The translations under genes and the position numbers were made by a program. Positions 44,745 through 53,092 of a stretch of 64,000 nt of DNA are shown piece after piece. Source of the DNA: Chryseobacterium sp. MA9 (GTDB lineage: Bacteria; Bacteroidota; Bacteroidia; Flavobacteriales; Weeksellaceae); NCBI RefSeq assembly GCF_024399315.1, contig NZ_CP075170.1:62001-126000 (forward strand). The letters are read 5' to 3'. The first letter of the stretch is position 1. Each line of letters begins with the position of its first letter. The notes under the pieces are model-generated. The model saw only the letters and a program-made list of their open reading frames with translations, searched no databases and had not been told where the DNA came from.

Positions 44745-46325
44745 CTAATCGTGAAGATTATTATTCTTATTTTTAAGATAAAATAATCCGATGATCAAAC
44801 ATACTGTGGCAACTCCAATCGGATACCAGAGTCCTTCCAGATACCACGTCGCATGTCCCGCTTCTTTTCCGGTGGTTACCAGATAGGTTGCTACTGCCGG
44901 AAGAAGACCTCCGAATACACCGTTTCCGATATGATAAGGTAATGACATTGAGGTATAACGGATTCTCACAGGGAACATTTCAACAAGAAAAGCAGCGATA
45001 GGCCCGTATACCATAGTTACAAATATAACCTGGATGAATACAAGGAAGACGAGATACCACTTGGTGTTATCACTTAACTTTAAACTTTGAGAAACTTTGG
45101 CTTCTTCCGCTTTTCCGTCTTTCATAACAACCCCTGCAGGTGACCAGTGAACTACACTGTCTTTTTTGATTAAAGTTCCGTCTGTATAAAGAGTTTCTTT
45201 GTGAAAAGTAACCAGGCTGTCTGTCGCAATATCACTATGGATTTTTGCAGTTCTTTTTTCCGTAATTCCATTAGCAGCAACAGTTTTACTTTCAAGGTTT
45301 ACACTTTTGAACATACTGTCATAAATAGGTCTGTAAGCTAAAATAGCAACCAGCATTCCGGTCATCATTACAGCTTTTCGCCCGATTTTATCAGACAGCC
45401 ATCCGAAAAATACAAAGAAAGGCGTTCCTAAAAATAAAGCGGTAGCCATCAATGAATCCACCTGTGCAGATTCCACATTCATTACCTTTTGAAGGAAACT
45501 CATCGCATAGAACTGACCTGTGTACCAGATTACCCCTTGTCCCATTGCAGCTCCGAATAAAGCCAATAATACAAACTTGAAATTGTATTTATTCCCGAAG
45601 CTTTCTTTTAAAGGATTTTTAGAAGTTTTTCCTTCGCTTTTAGCCTTAGCAAAAAGTGGAGATTCTTTCATGTTCTTTCTGATGATATAAGAAACGGCTA
45701 CCATTAAAATGGAAATCCAGAAAGGAACTCTCCACCCCCAGGTATCAAATTCTTCTGCAGAAAGCGTAGTTTTTGTGATGAGAATCACAATCAGTGAAAT
45801 GAAAAGCCCAGCTGTTGCGGTGGTCTGAATCCATGAAGTCCAGTAGCCTCTTCGGTGAGGTTGGGCATATTCTGCAACATAAGTGGCGGCACCTCCGTAT
45901 TCTCCTCCCAGAGCAAGGCCCTGAAGCAATCTTAAAATTAAAACTAAAACCGGAGCCATAAATCCAATGGTTTTATAACTTGGAATACAGCCGATCAGGA
46001 AAGTAGAAAATCCCATGATCAGTAAAGTAACAAGGAAAGTATATTTTCTTCCGATGATATCTCCCAGTCTTCCGAAAAATAAAGCTCCGAAGGGTCTTAC
46101 AACAAATCCGGCAGCAAAAGTAGCCAGAGTGGATAAAAATGCAGCAGTAGGATTATCAGCAGGGAAAAATTTGGTTGCTAAAACAACGGCTAAACTTCCG
46201 AAGATGTAGAAGTCATACCATTCTATGAGTGTTCCGAGTGATGACGCAGTGATGACGCTCCAGATGGTGCGGTTTTTCTGCCTGTCGGTCATATTTTCGT
46301 AGCTTTCGTGATGATTTTCGCTCAT
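44745..46325 (-). CDS. MHS-family MFS transporter with a soluble insert
   Basis: A 526-residue metabolite:proton symporter (ProP/KgtP/ShiA type). The N-terminal signature SLGTLIEWYDFYIFGSLA (about 30-47), motif A GRLGDIIGRKYTF and the RLLQGLALGGEYGGAATYVAEYA helix 4 segment are typical of MHS transporters. Between helices 8 and 9 there is an extra hydrophilic segment of about 80 residues (roughly 325-405, with EKRTAKIHSDIATDSLVTFHK and SPAGVVMKDGKAEEAK), probably periplasmic or cytoplasmic. The context suggests short-chain carboxylate uptake. Confidence 0.88.
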   Translation of the reverse strand: MSENHHESYENMTDRQKNRTIWSVITASSLGTLIEWYDFYIFGSLAVVLATKFFPADNPTAAFLSTLATFAAGFVVRPFGALFFGRLGDIIGRKYTFLVTLLIMGFSTFLIGCIPSYKTIGFMAPVLVLILRLLQGLALGGEYGGAATYVAEYAQPHRRGYWTSWIQTTATAGLFISLIVILITKTTLSAEEFDTWGWRVPFWISILMVAVSYIIRKNMKESPLFAKAKSEGKTSKNPLKESFGNKYNFKFVLLALFGAAMGQGVIWYTGQFYAMSFLQKVMNVESAQVDSLMATALFLGTPFFVFFGWLSDKIGRKAVMMTGMLVAILAYRPIYDSMFKSVNLESKTVAANGITEKRTAKIHSDIATDSLVTFHKETLYTDGTLIKKDSVVHWSPAGVVMKDGKAEEAKVSQSLKLSDNTKWYLVFLVFIQVIFVTMVYGPIAAFLVEMFPVRIRYTSMSLPYHIGNGVFGGLLPAVATYLVTTGKEAGHATWYLEGLWYPIGVATVCLIIGLFYLKNKNNNLHD

Positions 46326-46378
46326 ATAGATTAGTTTTTGATGTTAATGGAATAGGATTTTATTTGAAATTGCTTTTG

Positions 46379-46510
46379 AACCATTAAGAGATTTTAAGTT
46401 GATAAGAATAATTAAGATTATAGCTAAAGCTATTTTATTCAGCTGTATTCTTCCTATCCATCGTTGATGAAGCTTAACTTATCTTAATTTCTTTACGATT
46501 CTTAATGGTT
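46379..46510. repeat. Inverted-repeat-flanked intergenic element of about 130 bp, copy 1
   Basis: The ends are an 11-bp perfect inverted repeat, AACCATTAAGA at 46379-46389 and TCTTAATGGTT at 46500-46510. The interior is AT-rich and contains CTAAAGCTATTTTA followed by GCTGT. Copies 2 and 3 lie at 57541-57670 and 57711-57836. It sits between the porin and the MHS transporter genes. Confidence 0.7.
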
Positions 46511-46516
46511 TAAATT

Positions 46517-47896
46517 TTACAAGTAGATCTGAAATTGTACAATAAATTCTCCTTTAGAAGAAGGACTTTCCGTAGGACTTGTATAAACAGGTCTCGTTGA
46601 ATATTGTGTAGTGATTTTTGCATGATGTCCGTCTATAAACCAATTGGCTCCAACGTCAAACTGAGAGGATGATTTATCGAAAGCCTCAAAGCTTTTGTGA
46701 GTATAGGCTGCAAAAGGCTGTATTCTGATTTTTGGCTTTTCTGCCTGGCTTGGTAATAGTAAACCTGCCTGTGCGTAGATAATATTACCTGTCCCGATCG
46801 TCGGTTGTAGATTTCCTGGTCCTGCGATGGCTTTATTTCCGATAAAATTAGGATCTGAAGCTGCAATATTCATTGTTCCAAGATTTCTTACATAATTTGG
46901 CCCGAAATTGTAGTTATAATATCCTGCATAAGCAGAGACTGCCATTTTGTTTTTTGCTTCTCCCAAAGGAATATCTGCAAAAGCATCTACCGCAAAAAGA
47001 GTAATGTCATGCTTCTCAATGTTGGAGTTCACAGAAGTTCTTGTTCCGTCTGCCTGATGATAGAAACCGGCTCCTACATTGAAGACTTTCTTTGTTCCCA
47101 GATAAGATCCCACTTTATATGGAAGCGTATTTGATTCCTCATCAAGAAACTGATATTCCACATACCCTGCTTTTGAAAAACTGGGATTTCCGTTGTTGTC
47201 TACCGCAACAGCTTTTGAGGGATCTGTCACATTCACAGGGATAAGATCTGTAGCGAAAGGTTTATTTAAGCTGAAACGGTATTCCAGTTTTCCGTATTTA
47301 CCTTTCGCAAACAATCCCAGCTGTCTTGCGAATTGGTCCGAGTTATCAATCAAAGGCCATGAAAAAACGGGAGAATCTAATGTAAGGAAGTTAAGCGTAG
47401 AAGCCATCGTCATACGGGAAAGTCCCATGTAGTAATGAAGGCCTGCCCCTAAAGATAAACTGAATTTTCCTGCTTCTCCAGGTAAAATAACTGCATATTC
47501 GTTCCAGGCATCATGAAAAAATAACTGGGTTTTCTTTCCGTTTCCGTAACCTCCGGTGCCGGAAGTACCTGTGGCCCCGCCATTGATGAAGGTTTGGTTG
47601 TTGATTCCGAAATGAAGGAGGATCATGTATCTTTTAGAGACTTGTGCATACGCTAAAGCACGTAATCGTCTGTTTCCTATGCTCCAGGAGTTGTCTGTGG
47701 GTTCATTGCCTACCATACTTCCGGGATTCATAGAGGTATTTCTCAGCCAAAGCTGGTCCCATAAAATAAATCGGACGAATTTATCACCATCCGGATTGAG
47801 ATTTATTTTTAAGCCATTGCCGTAATCAGGAGAACCTTGTGAGTATACAGAACTGCTGATTAAAGCCAATCCAATGAATGTAAGTAATTTCTTCAT
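46517..47896 (-). CDS. Outer-membrane porin
   Basis: A 459-residue outer-membrane beta-barrel with a signal peptide (MKKLLTFIGLALISSSVYSQ) and an aromatic C-terminal strand ending FIVQFQIYL. Alternating hydrophobic strands and Gly/Asn-rich loops run throughout. The N-terminal GNGLKINLNPDGDKFVRFILWDQLW segment is typical of Flavobacteriia porins found near MHS transporters and acs genes. It may allow carboxylates through the outer membrane. It is the first gene in the minus-strand short-chain fatty acid block. Confidence 0.85.
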   Translation of the reverse strand: MKKLLTFIGLALISSSVYSQGSPDYGNGLKINLNPDGDKFVRFILWDQLWLRNTSMNPGSMVGNEPTDNSWSIGNRRLRALAYAQVSKRYMILLHFGINNQTFINGGATGTSGTGGYGNGKKTQLFFHDAWNEYAVILPGEAGKFSLSLGAGLHYYMGLSRMTMASTLNFLTLDSPVFSWPLIDNSDQFARQLGLFAKGKYGKLEYRFSLNKPFATDLIPVNVTDPSKAVAVDNNGNPSFSKAGYVEYQFLDEESNTLPYKVGSYLGTKKVFNVGAGFYHQADGTRTSVNSNIEKHDITLFAVDAFADIPLGEAKNKMAVSAYAGYYNYNFGPNYVRNLGTMNIAASDPNFIGNKAIAGPGNLQPTIGTGNIIYAQAGLLLPSQAEKPKIRIQPFAAYTHKSFEAFDKSSSQFDVGANWFIDGHHAKITTQYSTRPVYTSPTESPSSKGEFIVQFQIYL

Positions 47897-47994
47897 AAAT
47901 TATCAATTTTTGGCGTTATTTTTTGTGAATGCCAAATTGTAATTAATAATTTATTTATGAAAATTTAATATATATTAATGGTAATAGTATAGTT

Positions 47995-48228
47995 ATGAGT
48001 TGTTGAGGGTTGTGAGCTTCAGGGTTTGGGATCAGGGTTTCGGGGTGCAGGATTCGAGGTTTGAGGTTTGTTTTTTATTATTATTTGTTTTAATTGATTG
48101 ATATTCAGTGTTTTATTTTTTATGCTCTGATCTTGTATTTCATGCCTCATGATCCACACCTTTCAACTTTGTGTCATATAACTCAAATTCACATCCTGAA
48201 ACTATCACTCCATATCTGTACCCTGCAT
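47995..48228. repeat. Heptamer-phased degenerate repeat tract, copy C
   Basis: On the minus strand the region around 48000-48070 reads as seven-base units in one phase, for example AAACCTC twice, GAAACCC, AAACCCT and GAAGCTC. Weaker heptads continue to about 48228 up to the end of the zinc-ribbon/HTH gene. Phrases resemble copies A and B. Confidence 0.65.
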
Positions 48229-48645
48229 CTACTTCTTAAACCGTTCCCACTTAATCAGCATGTACTTATCAGCAAACTGAGTAATGATAATTCCCGAATT
48301 TTTAATGTTTTCTTCCTGGGCGATATATTCAATGAGCTCATTCTGTTTTAATATTTTATAAACAGGATGGAACTCGGAGTGGGGAGGTCTCGTAATATTG
48401 TATTTTTTAATCCATGAGCTTATAGTAACGTGCGAAACTCCGATAATTCTTTCAATTTCGCGATAGCTAAGTCCTTCCAAATACAGCTGAAGTGCTTTGG
48501 TGACATAATAATCATCAATCTGTTTTCCCAGCTTTTTAACGGTGAAATAATATTTGCAGTCTTTACAGTGGAAGCGTTGTTTTTCATTGATGATACCGCT
48601 TTTTACTACTTTGGTACTGTTGCATTTAGGGCACATATTTTCCAT
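48229..48645 (-). CDS. Zinc-ribbon/HTH protein related to the InsA N-terminus of IS1-type transposases
   Basis: A 138-residue protein. Residues 1-35 form a zinc ribbon with CPKC and CKDC pairs; residues about 48-82 form a helix-turn-helix (GLSYREIERIIGVSHVTISSWIKK). The C-terminal 55 residues (IAQEENIKNSGIIITQF and the terminal MLIKWERF) show no DDE transposase domain. No inverted repeats flank the gene. It is divergent from the arginine operon across a 161-bp region, so it is more likely a domesticated transcription factor than a mobile element. It has a candidate role in arginine control. Confidence 0.75.
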   Translation of the reverse strand: MENMCPKCNSTKVVKSGIINEKQRFHCKDCKYYFTVKKLGKQIDDYYVTKALQLYLEGLSYREIERIIGVSHVTISSWIKKYNITRPPHSEFHPVYKILKQNELIEYIAQEENIKNSGIIITQFADKYMLIKWERFKK

Positions 48646-48657
48646 AACTATATTATT

Positions 48658-48690
48658 TTAGCAAATATATAATAAATTAGCAAATGTATA
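48658..48690. promoter_or_regulatory. Two direct repeats in the divergent arginine-operon region
   Basis: TTAGCAAATATATA (48658-48671) and TTAGCAAATGTATA (48677-48690) match at 13 of 14 bases, 19 bp apart. Read on the minus strand each contains a TAnnTTTGC -7 box for the zinc-ribbon/HTH gene. They may be tandem promoter elements, binding sites, or both. Confidence 0.5.
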
Positions 48691-48753
48691 TTTTTGTATA
48701 AAGATAATTTTACCTGTTTAAAACTTTAAAACAAAAAAAAATATCTTTTTTAT

Positions 48754-48785
48754 TTGGATTTAAAAGAAATTATATTTTAAATTTG
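48754..48785 (+). promoter_or_regulatory. Promoter of the arginine operon
   Basis: TTG (48754-48756) and TAAATTTG (48778-48785) are separated by 21 bp, matching the Bacteroidota -33/-7 consensus. The box is 21 bp before the first gene. ATTTGCCAA at 48781-48789 resembles, in the opposite orientation, the TTAGCAAAT core of the direct repeats at 48658-48690. Confidence 0.65.
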
Positions 48786-48806
48786 CCAAAAAAATTAGAT
48801 AAATAA

Positions 48807-49472
48807 ATGGAAATAGAAATTTCCTCATGCGAACATCTAATGTATGTGAGTGAAATACAGCAGGAAATGTACGATTCTGCACAGCGCAGAGGAACGGGTA
48901 TCGCAAAACGTTCTATAGAATATTTGAGCAAGAAGATTTCAGAAGGCAATGCTGTGGTAGCCACTGAAAACGGTGAGTGGGTAGGTTTCTGTTATATAGA
49001 GACCTGGTCACATGGGAAGTTCGTGGCTAATTCAGGGCTGATCGTGTCGCCGAAGTTCAGGAACGGAGGGGTAGCAACTCAAATCAAGCAGAGGGTTTTC
49101 CAATTATCTAGAGATAAATATCCAGATGCGAAGGTATTTGGATTAACAACAGGGTTGGCAGTGATGAAAATCAATAGCGATTTAGGCTATAAACCGGTAA
49201 TCTATTCTGAACTTACTCAGGATGAGGAATTCTGGAACGGATGCAAGAACTGTGTGAACTATGAGATTTTAATGATGAAGGAACGTAAAAACTGTCTGTG
49301 TACAGCCATGTTATTTGTTCCTGAAAATGATAAAAAAAAAGATGAGGTAGTACATAATCTGCCTGAAAGTAAATATGATGGAATGATTCAAAAAAAAATT
49401 GATGAATTCCATGTGACCATTAATAATAATAAAAAAAGTCCAGATGAAAAAGAAAGTCATCTTAGCGTTTAG
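48807..49472 (+). CDS. GNAT acyltransferase heading the arginine operon (candidate N-acylglutamate synthase)
   Basis: A 221-residue GNAT protein. The acyl-CoA-binding site is VSPKFRNGGVATQIKQ (about 78-93), followed by FGLTTGLAVMKINSDLGYKPV. A cysteine cluster (NGCKNCVNYE and KNCLC, about 143-170) is unusual for GNATs and could bind a metal or form an active-site loop. It overlaps argG by 29 bp and is the first gene of the arginine operon. No other argA or argJ is present here, so it probably acylates glutamate. The acyl group may be succinyl (see the argF' entry). Confidence 0.75.
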   Translation: MEIEISSCEHLMYVSEIQQEMYDSAQRRGTGIAKRSIEYLSKKISEGNAVVATENGEWVGFCYIETWSHGKFVANSGLIVSPKFRNGGVATQIKQRVFQLSRDKYPDAKVFGLTTGLAVMKINSDLGYKPVIYSELTQDEEFWNGCKNCVNYEILMMKERKNCLCTAMLFVPENDKKKDEVVHNLPESKYDGMIQKKIDEFHVTINNNKKSPDEKESHLSV

Positions 49473-50640
49473 CGGAGGTTTAGATACTTCCTACTGTGCT
49501 AAATATCTTAGTGAAACACTAGGATATGATGTATATGCAGTTACTGTAAATACCGGAGGTTTTTCAAAAGAAGAAGAAAAAGAGTTGGAGAGAAAAGCTT
49601 TAAACCTTGGGGTAAAAGAATACAAGTGTGTAGACGCTCAGGAAGATTATTATAATTCATGTGTGAAATACTTGATTTTCGGGAATGTATTGAAAAATAA
49701 TACTTATCCTCTTTCTGTAAGTGCTGAGCGTACTATTCAGGCGCAGGAAATTGCAAAATATGCAATTGAGGTACATGCAGATGCTATTGCTCACGGAAGT
49801 ACAGGAGCTGGAAACGATCAGGTTCGTTTTGATTTGATTTTCCAGGTAATGTGTCCGAATATTGAGATTATTACGCCAATCCGCGATATGGCTTTGTCCC
49901 GTGAAGAAGAAATCGAGTTTTTGAAAGGCCACGGTTATGAAATGGAATTCCAAAAAGCTCAATATTCCGTAAATAAAGGACTTTGGGGAACTTCAGTAGG
50001 AGGAAAAGAAACATTGACATCAAGAAATTATCTTCCGGAAGAAGCTTTTCCGTCTCAAATCAAAGAAACTCAGCCTTCAGAACTGGAGATCGAGTTTAAA
50101 AACGGAGAAGTAGTAGCAGTAAATGGAGAAAGCTTTGAGCATTCAGTATATGCTATTCAAAAAATAGAAGAATTGGCTTCAGCATATGGAATTGGCCGTG
50201 ATATTCACGTAGGTGATACGATTGTGGGGATTAAAGGACGAGTAGGGTTTGAAGCTGCCGCCGCATCGGTAATCATCAAAGCACACCATTTATTAGAAAA
50301 GCATACCCTTTCAAAATATCAGCAAATGATGAAATCACAGCTATCCGATTGGTATGGAAACTGGCTTCATGAAGCACTTTTCTTAGATCCTGTCATGAGA
50401 AATATTGAATCTTTCCTTACGGATTCTCAGAAAACAGTAAGCGGAAAAGTATTTGTGACTCTTCATCCATACAGATTTATTCTTAATGGAATTGAATCTG
50501 ATCATGACCTGATGTCTGATAAATTCGGAAGCTATGGAGAAGCCAACAGAGCATGGACGGGAGATGACGTGAAAGGTTATACAAAGATTGTAAGCAATTC
50601 TTTAAATATATACCACCAGATTAACCAAAATATCAATTAG
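49444..50640 (+). CDS. argG: Argininosuccinate synthase
   Basis: A 398-residue ATP-dependent ligase joining citrulline and aspartate. The N-terminal ATP-pyrophosphatase loop is LAFSGGLDTSYCAKYL (about 6-21), and the AHGSTGAGNDQVRFD (about 115-129) and GRVGFEAAAASVIIKAHHLLEKHTL segments are typical. The start overlaps the GNAT gene by 29 bp in another frame, indicating tight coupling. It is the second gene of the operon, ahead of argC. Confidence 0.96.
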   Translation: MKKKVILAFSGGLDTSYCAKYLSETLGYDVYAVTVNTGGFSKEEEKELERKALNLGVKEYKCVDAQEDYYNSCVKYLIFGNVLKNNTYPLSVSAERTIQAQEIAKYAIEVHADAIAHGSTGAGNDQVRFDLIFQVMCPNIEIITPIRDMALSREEEIEFLKGHGYEMEFQKAQYSVNKGLWGTSVGGKETLTSRNYLPEEAFPSQIKETQPSELEIEFKNGEVVAVNGESFEHSVYAIQKIEELASAYGIGRDIHVGDTIVGIKGRVGFEAAAASVIIKAHHLLEKHTLSKYQQMMKSQLSDWYGNWLHEALFLDPVMRNIESFLTDSQKTVSGKVFVTLHPYRFILNGIESDHDLMSDKFGSYGEANRAWTGDDVKGYTKIVSNSLNIYHQINQNIN

Positions 50641-50691
50641 TTCCGAAGGGACGATTAATGAAAGACAGAATAAAATTCTGCCAGAATCAAA

Positions 50692-51657
50692 ATGAAGAAA
50701 ACAGTAGGAATAATTGGTGCCAACGGTTATACAGGAAGTGAGCTGATACGCTTACTGGCTTTTCATCCCCATGTGACATTGAGTTTTTTATATAGTCGTT
50801 CGAATTCGGGAACAAGAATTTCGGATCTGTACCCGGATTTAACGACAGTTTGTGAAATGGTTTTGACCGATAAACCTGAAGACGCAGACATTCTTTTTCT
50901 GTGTCTTCCCCATAAGGAAAGTCAAAACTGGTTAACTCAGAATCCTGTCAAAGATGAAACGCTGGTTATAGATCTTGGAAACGACTTCCGTTTAGAAGGG
51001 GATTTCGGAAACAGAGATTTTATCTACGGATTACCGGAAATCAATAAAAAACAACTGGCAGGTGCAAAAAGCATTGCGAACCCGGGATGTTTTGCAACAG
51101 CCATTCAATTGGCCTTATTGCCATTAGCAGAAAAAGGAGCATTAAGTGAAGTTTTTACTACAGGGATTACAGGTTCTACAGGAGCCGGACAGTCTTTGCA
51201 GGCGACAACTCATTTTACCTGGAGAAATGATAATGTATCAGCATATAAAACATTAACTCATCAGCATGTAGATGAGATTTTGCAGCAGCTGATTTCATTT
51301 AATAATAAAGAAGTAAACTTGAATTTTGTTCCATGGAGAGGAGATTTTGCAAGAGGAATTTTTACAAGTTCCACCATGAAGACGGATTTTGAGCTGGAGG
51401 AAATAGAACAATGGTATCAGGATTTTTATGCGGAGGAGCCTTTCGTTACGGTAAGTAGCAGGGCAATTGATTTAAAGCAGGTTGTCAATACCAATCGCTG
51501 TGTGATTCAGATAGAGAAGAGTGGAAATGTGGTAGTTATTCACTCAGCGATTGACAATTTGTTAAAAGGTGCTTCAGGACAGGCAGTCCAGAATATGAAT
51601 CTGGCTATGAACTGGGAAGAAAATGCAGGATTAAACCTGAAACCGATAGCCTTTTAA
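50692..51657 (+). CDS. argC: N-acetyl(acyl)-gamma-glutamyl-phosphate reductase
   Basis: A 321-residue NADPH-dependent reductase giving N-acylglutamate semialdehyde. The N-terminal dinucleotide motif is GIIGANGYTGSELIRLL (about 6-22), the catalytic cysteine is in SIANPGCFATA (near residue 132), and HQHVDEI is the family substrate segment. The length is slightly short, as usual for this group. It lies 51 bp after argG. A repeat-rich 260-bp gap separates it from argD, so the downstream genes might be read from a second promoter. Confidence 0.94.
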   Translation: MKKTVGIIGANGYTGSELIRLLAFHPHVTLSFLYSRSNSGTRISDLYPDLTTVCEMVLTDKPEDADILFLCLPHKESQNWLTQNPVKDETLVIDLGNDFRLEGDFGNRDFIYGLPEINKKQLAGAKSIANPGCFATAIQLALLPLAEKGALSEVFTTGITGSTGAGQSLQATTHFTWRNDNVSAYKTLTHQHVDEILQQLISFNNKEVNLNFVPWRGDFARGIFTSSTMKTDFELEEIEQWYQDFYAEEPFVTVSSRAIDLKQVVNTNRCVIQIEKSGNVVVIHSAIDNLLKGASGQAVQNMNLAMNWEENAGLNLKPIAF

Positions 51658-51917
51658 ATTGACAATAATTAATTGAGAATTTTAAATAAGAAGTAAATCT
51701 GACTTAGGAAAAAGAGCGTTAAGAAAATTAATTCTATGAACGTTAAGAAAATTCTACTGTTCGAAGTGCGAGGAAAATATAAAACCGAAGAACCCATTTG
51801 GATTTCGCACAAGTTTTAGAATTTTTAGAGAATAGAACTAATTTTTAGCGGAAGTTTCCAGGTCTTGAACTTTTGTTTCTTTTGTTTCAAGACAAAAGAA
51901 AAATAAAAAACAAAAAA
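51658..51917. repeat. argC-argD intergenic region with a palindromic element
   Basis: CGTTAAGAAAATT occurs at 51717-51729 and again at 51741-51753. The second copy leads into an element (about 51747-51826) whose ends AAAATTCTA (51748-51756) and TAGAATTTT (51817-51825) are perfect inverted repeats. A nested GTGCGA/TCGCAC pair lies at 51766-51771 and 51805-51810. No ORF is supported. Confidence 0.6.
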
Positions 51918-53057
51918 ATGAATTTATTCAACGTATATCCATTATTCAACATAAATCCGGTAAAAGCTCAGGGATCTTTTCTTTGGGATGATAAAGGAGA
52001 ACAATATCTTGATTTTTACGGAGGTCATGCTGTTATTTCCATTGGGCATAACCATCCCTATTATCAAAACAAATTAAAGGATCAGCTGGAAAAAATATCT
52101 TTCTATTCCAACTCTGTTCAGAATGAATTGCAGACAGAATTGGCTGAAAAATTAGGAAAGCTTTCGGGATATGAAGATTACAACCTTTTCTTATGTAATT
52201 CTGGAGCTGAAGCCAATGAAAATGCTTTGAAACTGGCTTCTTTTCATAACGGAAAAAGCAAAGTGCTTTATTTTTCAGGTTCATTTCATGGAAGAACTTC
52301 CGCAGCAGTTTCGGTAACTGATAATCCAAAAATTGTTGCACCGGTTAACTTTTCCGAAAGATTCATCAAATCAGAATGGAATGATGTACAACAGCTTGAA
52401 GAAACCTTTGAGAAATTTGGAAGTGAAATTTCATCGGTAATCATTGAAGGAATTCAGGGAGTAGGAGGAATTATGATTCCAACGCCTGAATTTTTATCTA
52501 AAATCAAAGAACTGTGCAAAAAATATGATGCTGTTCTTATTTTGGATGAAGTGCAGTCCGGATATGGAAGAAGCGGATATTTCTTTGCCCATCAGGAATT
52601 TGGTGTAGAGGCAGATATTATTACTACAGCAAAAGGAATGGGGAACGGATTTCCTGTGGGTGGAGTTTTGATCCATCCTAAATTCCAGGCAAGCAATGGT
52701 TTGCTAGGAACTACATTTGGAGGAAATCACTTGGCTTGTGCAGCTTCAATTGCTGTACTTGATGTCATGAAAGATGAAAATCTTATTGAAAATGCTCGGC
52801 AGATGGGCGGGTATATTGAAAATGAAATTAAAGATTTACCACATATTAAATCCATTCGAAGGAAAGGATTGATGATCGGAATAGAACTCGATAGAGACTG
52901 TTCGGAAGTAAGGAAAGAATTACTGTTCGGTCATCATATTTTCACAGGAAACTCGAATGATAAAACAGTACTTAGGATTCTTCCGGCACTGAATATCAAA
53001 AAAGAGGAAACAGATCTTTTCATCAGCGCTTTGAAAGTGGTGTTGGGGAATATCTAA
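51918..53057 (+). CDS. argD: Acetyl(acyl)ornithine aminotransferase
   Basis: A 379-residue class III PLP aminotransferase converting N-acylglutamate semialdehyde to N-acylornithine. The cofactor segment LILDEVQSGYGRSGYFFAHQ (about 205-224) and the Schiff-base lysine motif TTAKGMGNGFPVGG are present. The start MNLFNVYPLF at 51918 is chosen; the 15-residue extension upstream is poor-quality sequence. It may also act in lysine synthesis, as ArgD often does. It lies 35 bp before the transcarbamylase gene. Confidence 0.94.
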   Translation: MNLFNVYPLFNINPVKAQGSFLWDDKGEQYLDFYGGHAVISIGHNHPYYQNKLKDQLEKISFYSNSVQNELQTELAEKLGKLSGYEDYNLFLCNSGAEANENALKLASFHNGKSKVLYFSGSFHGRTSAAVSVTDNPKIVAPVNFSERFIKSEWNDVQQLEETFEKFGSEISSVIIEGIQGVGGIMIPTPEFLSKIKELCKKYDAVLILDEVQSGYGRSGYFFAHQEFGVEADIITTAKGMGNGFPVGGVLIHPKFQASNGLLGTTFGGNHLACAASIAVLDVMKDENLIENARQMGGYIENEIKDLPHIKSIRRKGLMIGIELDRDCSEVRKELLFGHHIFTGNSNDKTVLRILPALNIKKEETDLFISALKVVLGNI

Positions 53058-53092
53058 GGGATTTAAAAACAAAATCTTTAAAATTAATTCAA

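Noticed and set aside
48229..48645. Complete IS1-family insertion sequence
   Set aside because: Only the zinc-ribbon/HTH part is present; there is no DDE domain, no second ORF and no terminal inverted repeats or target duplication.
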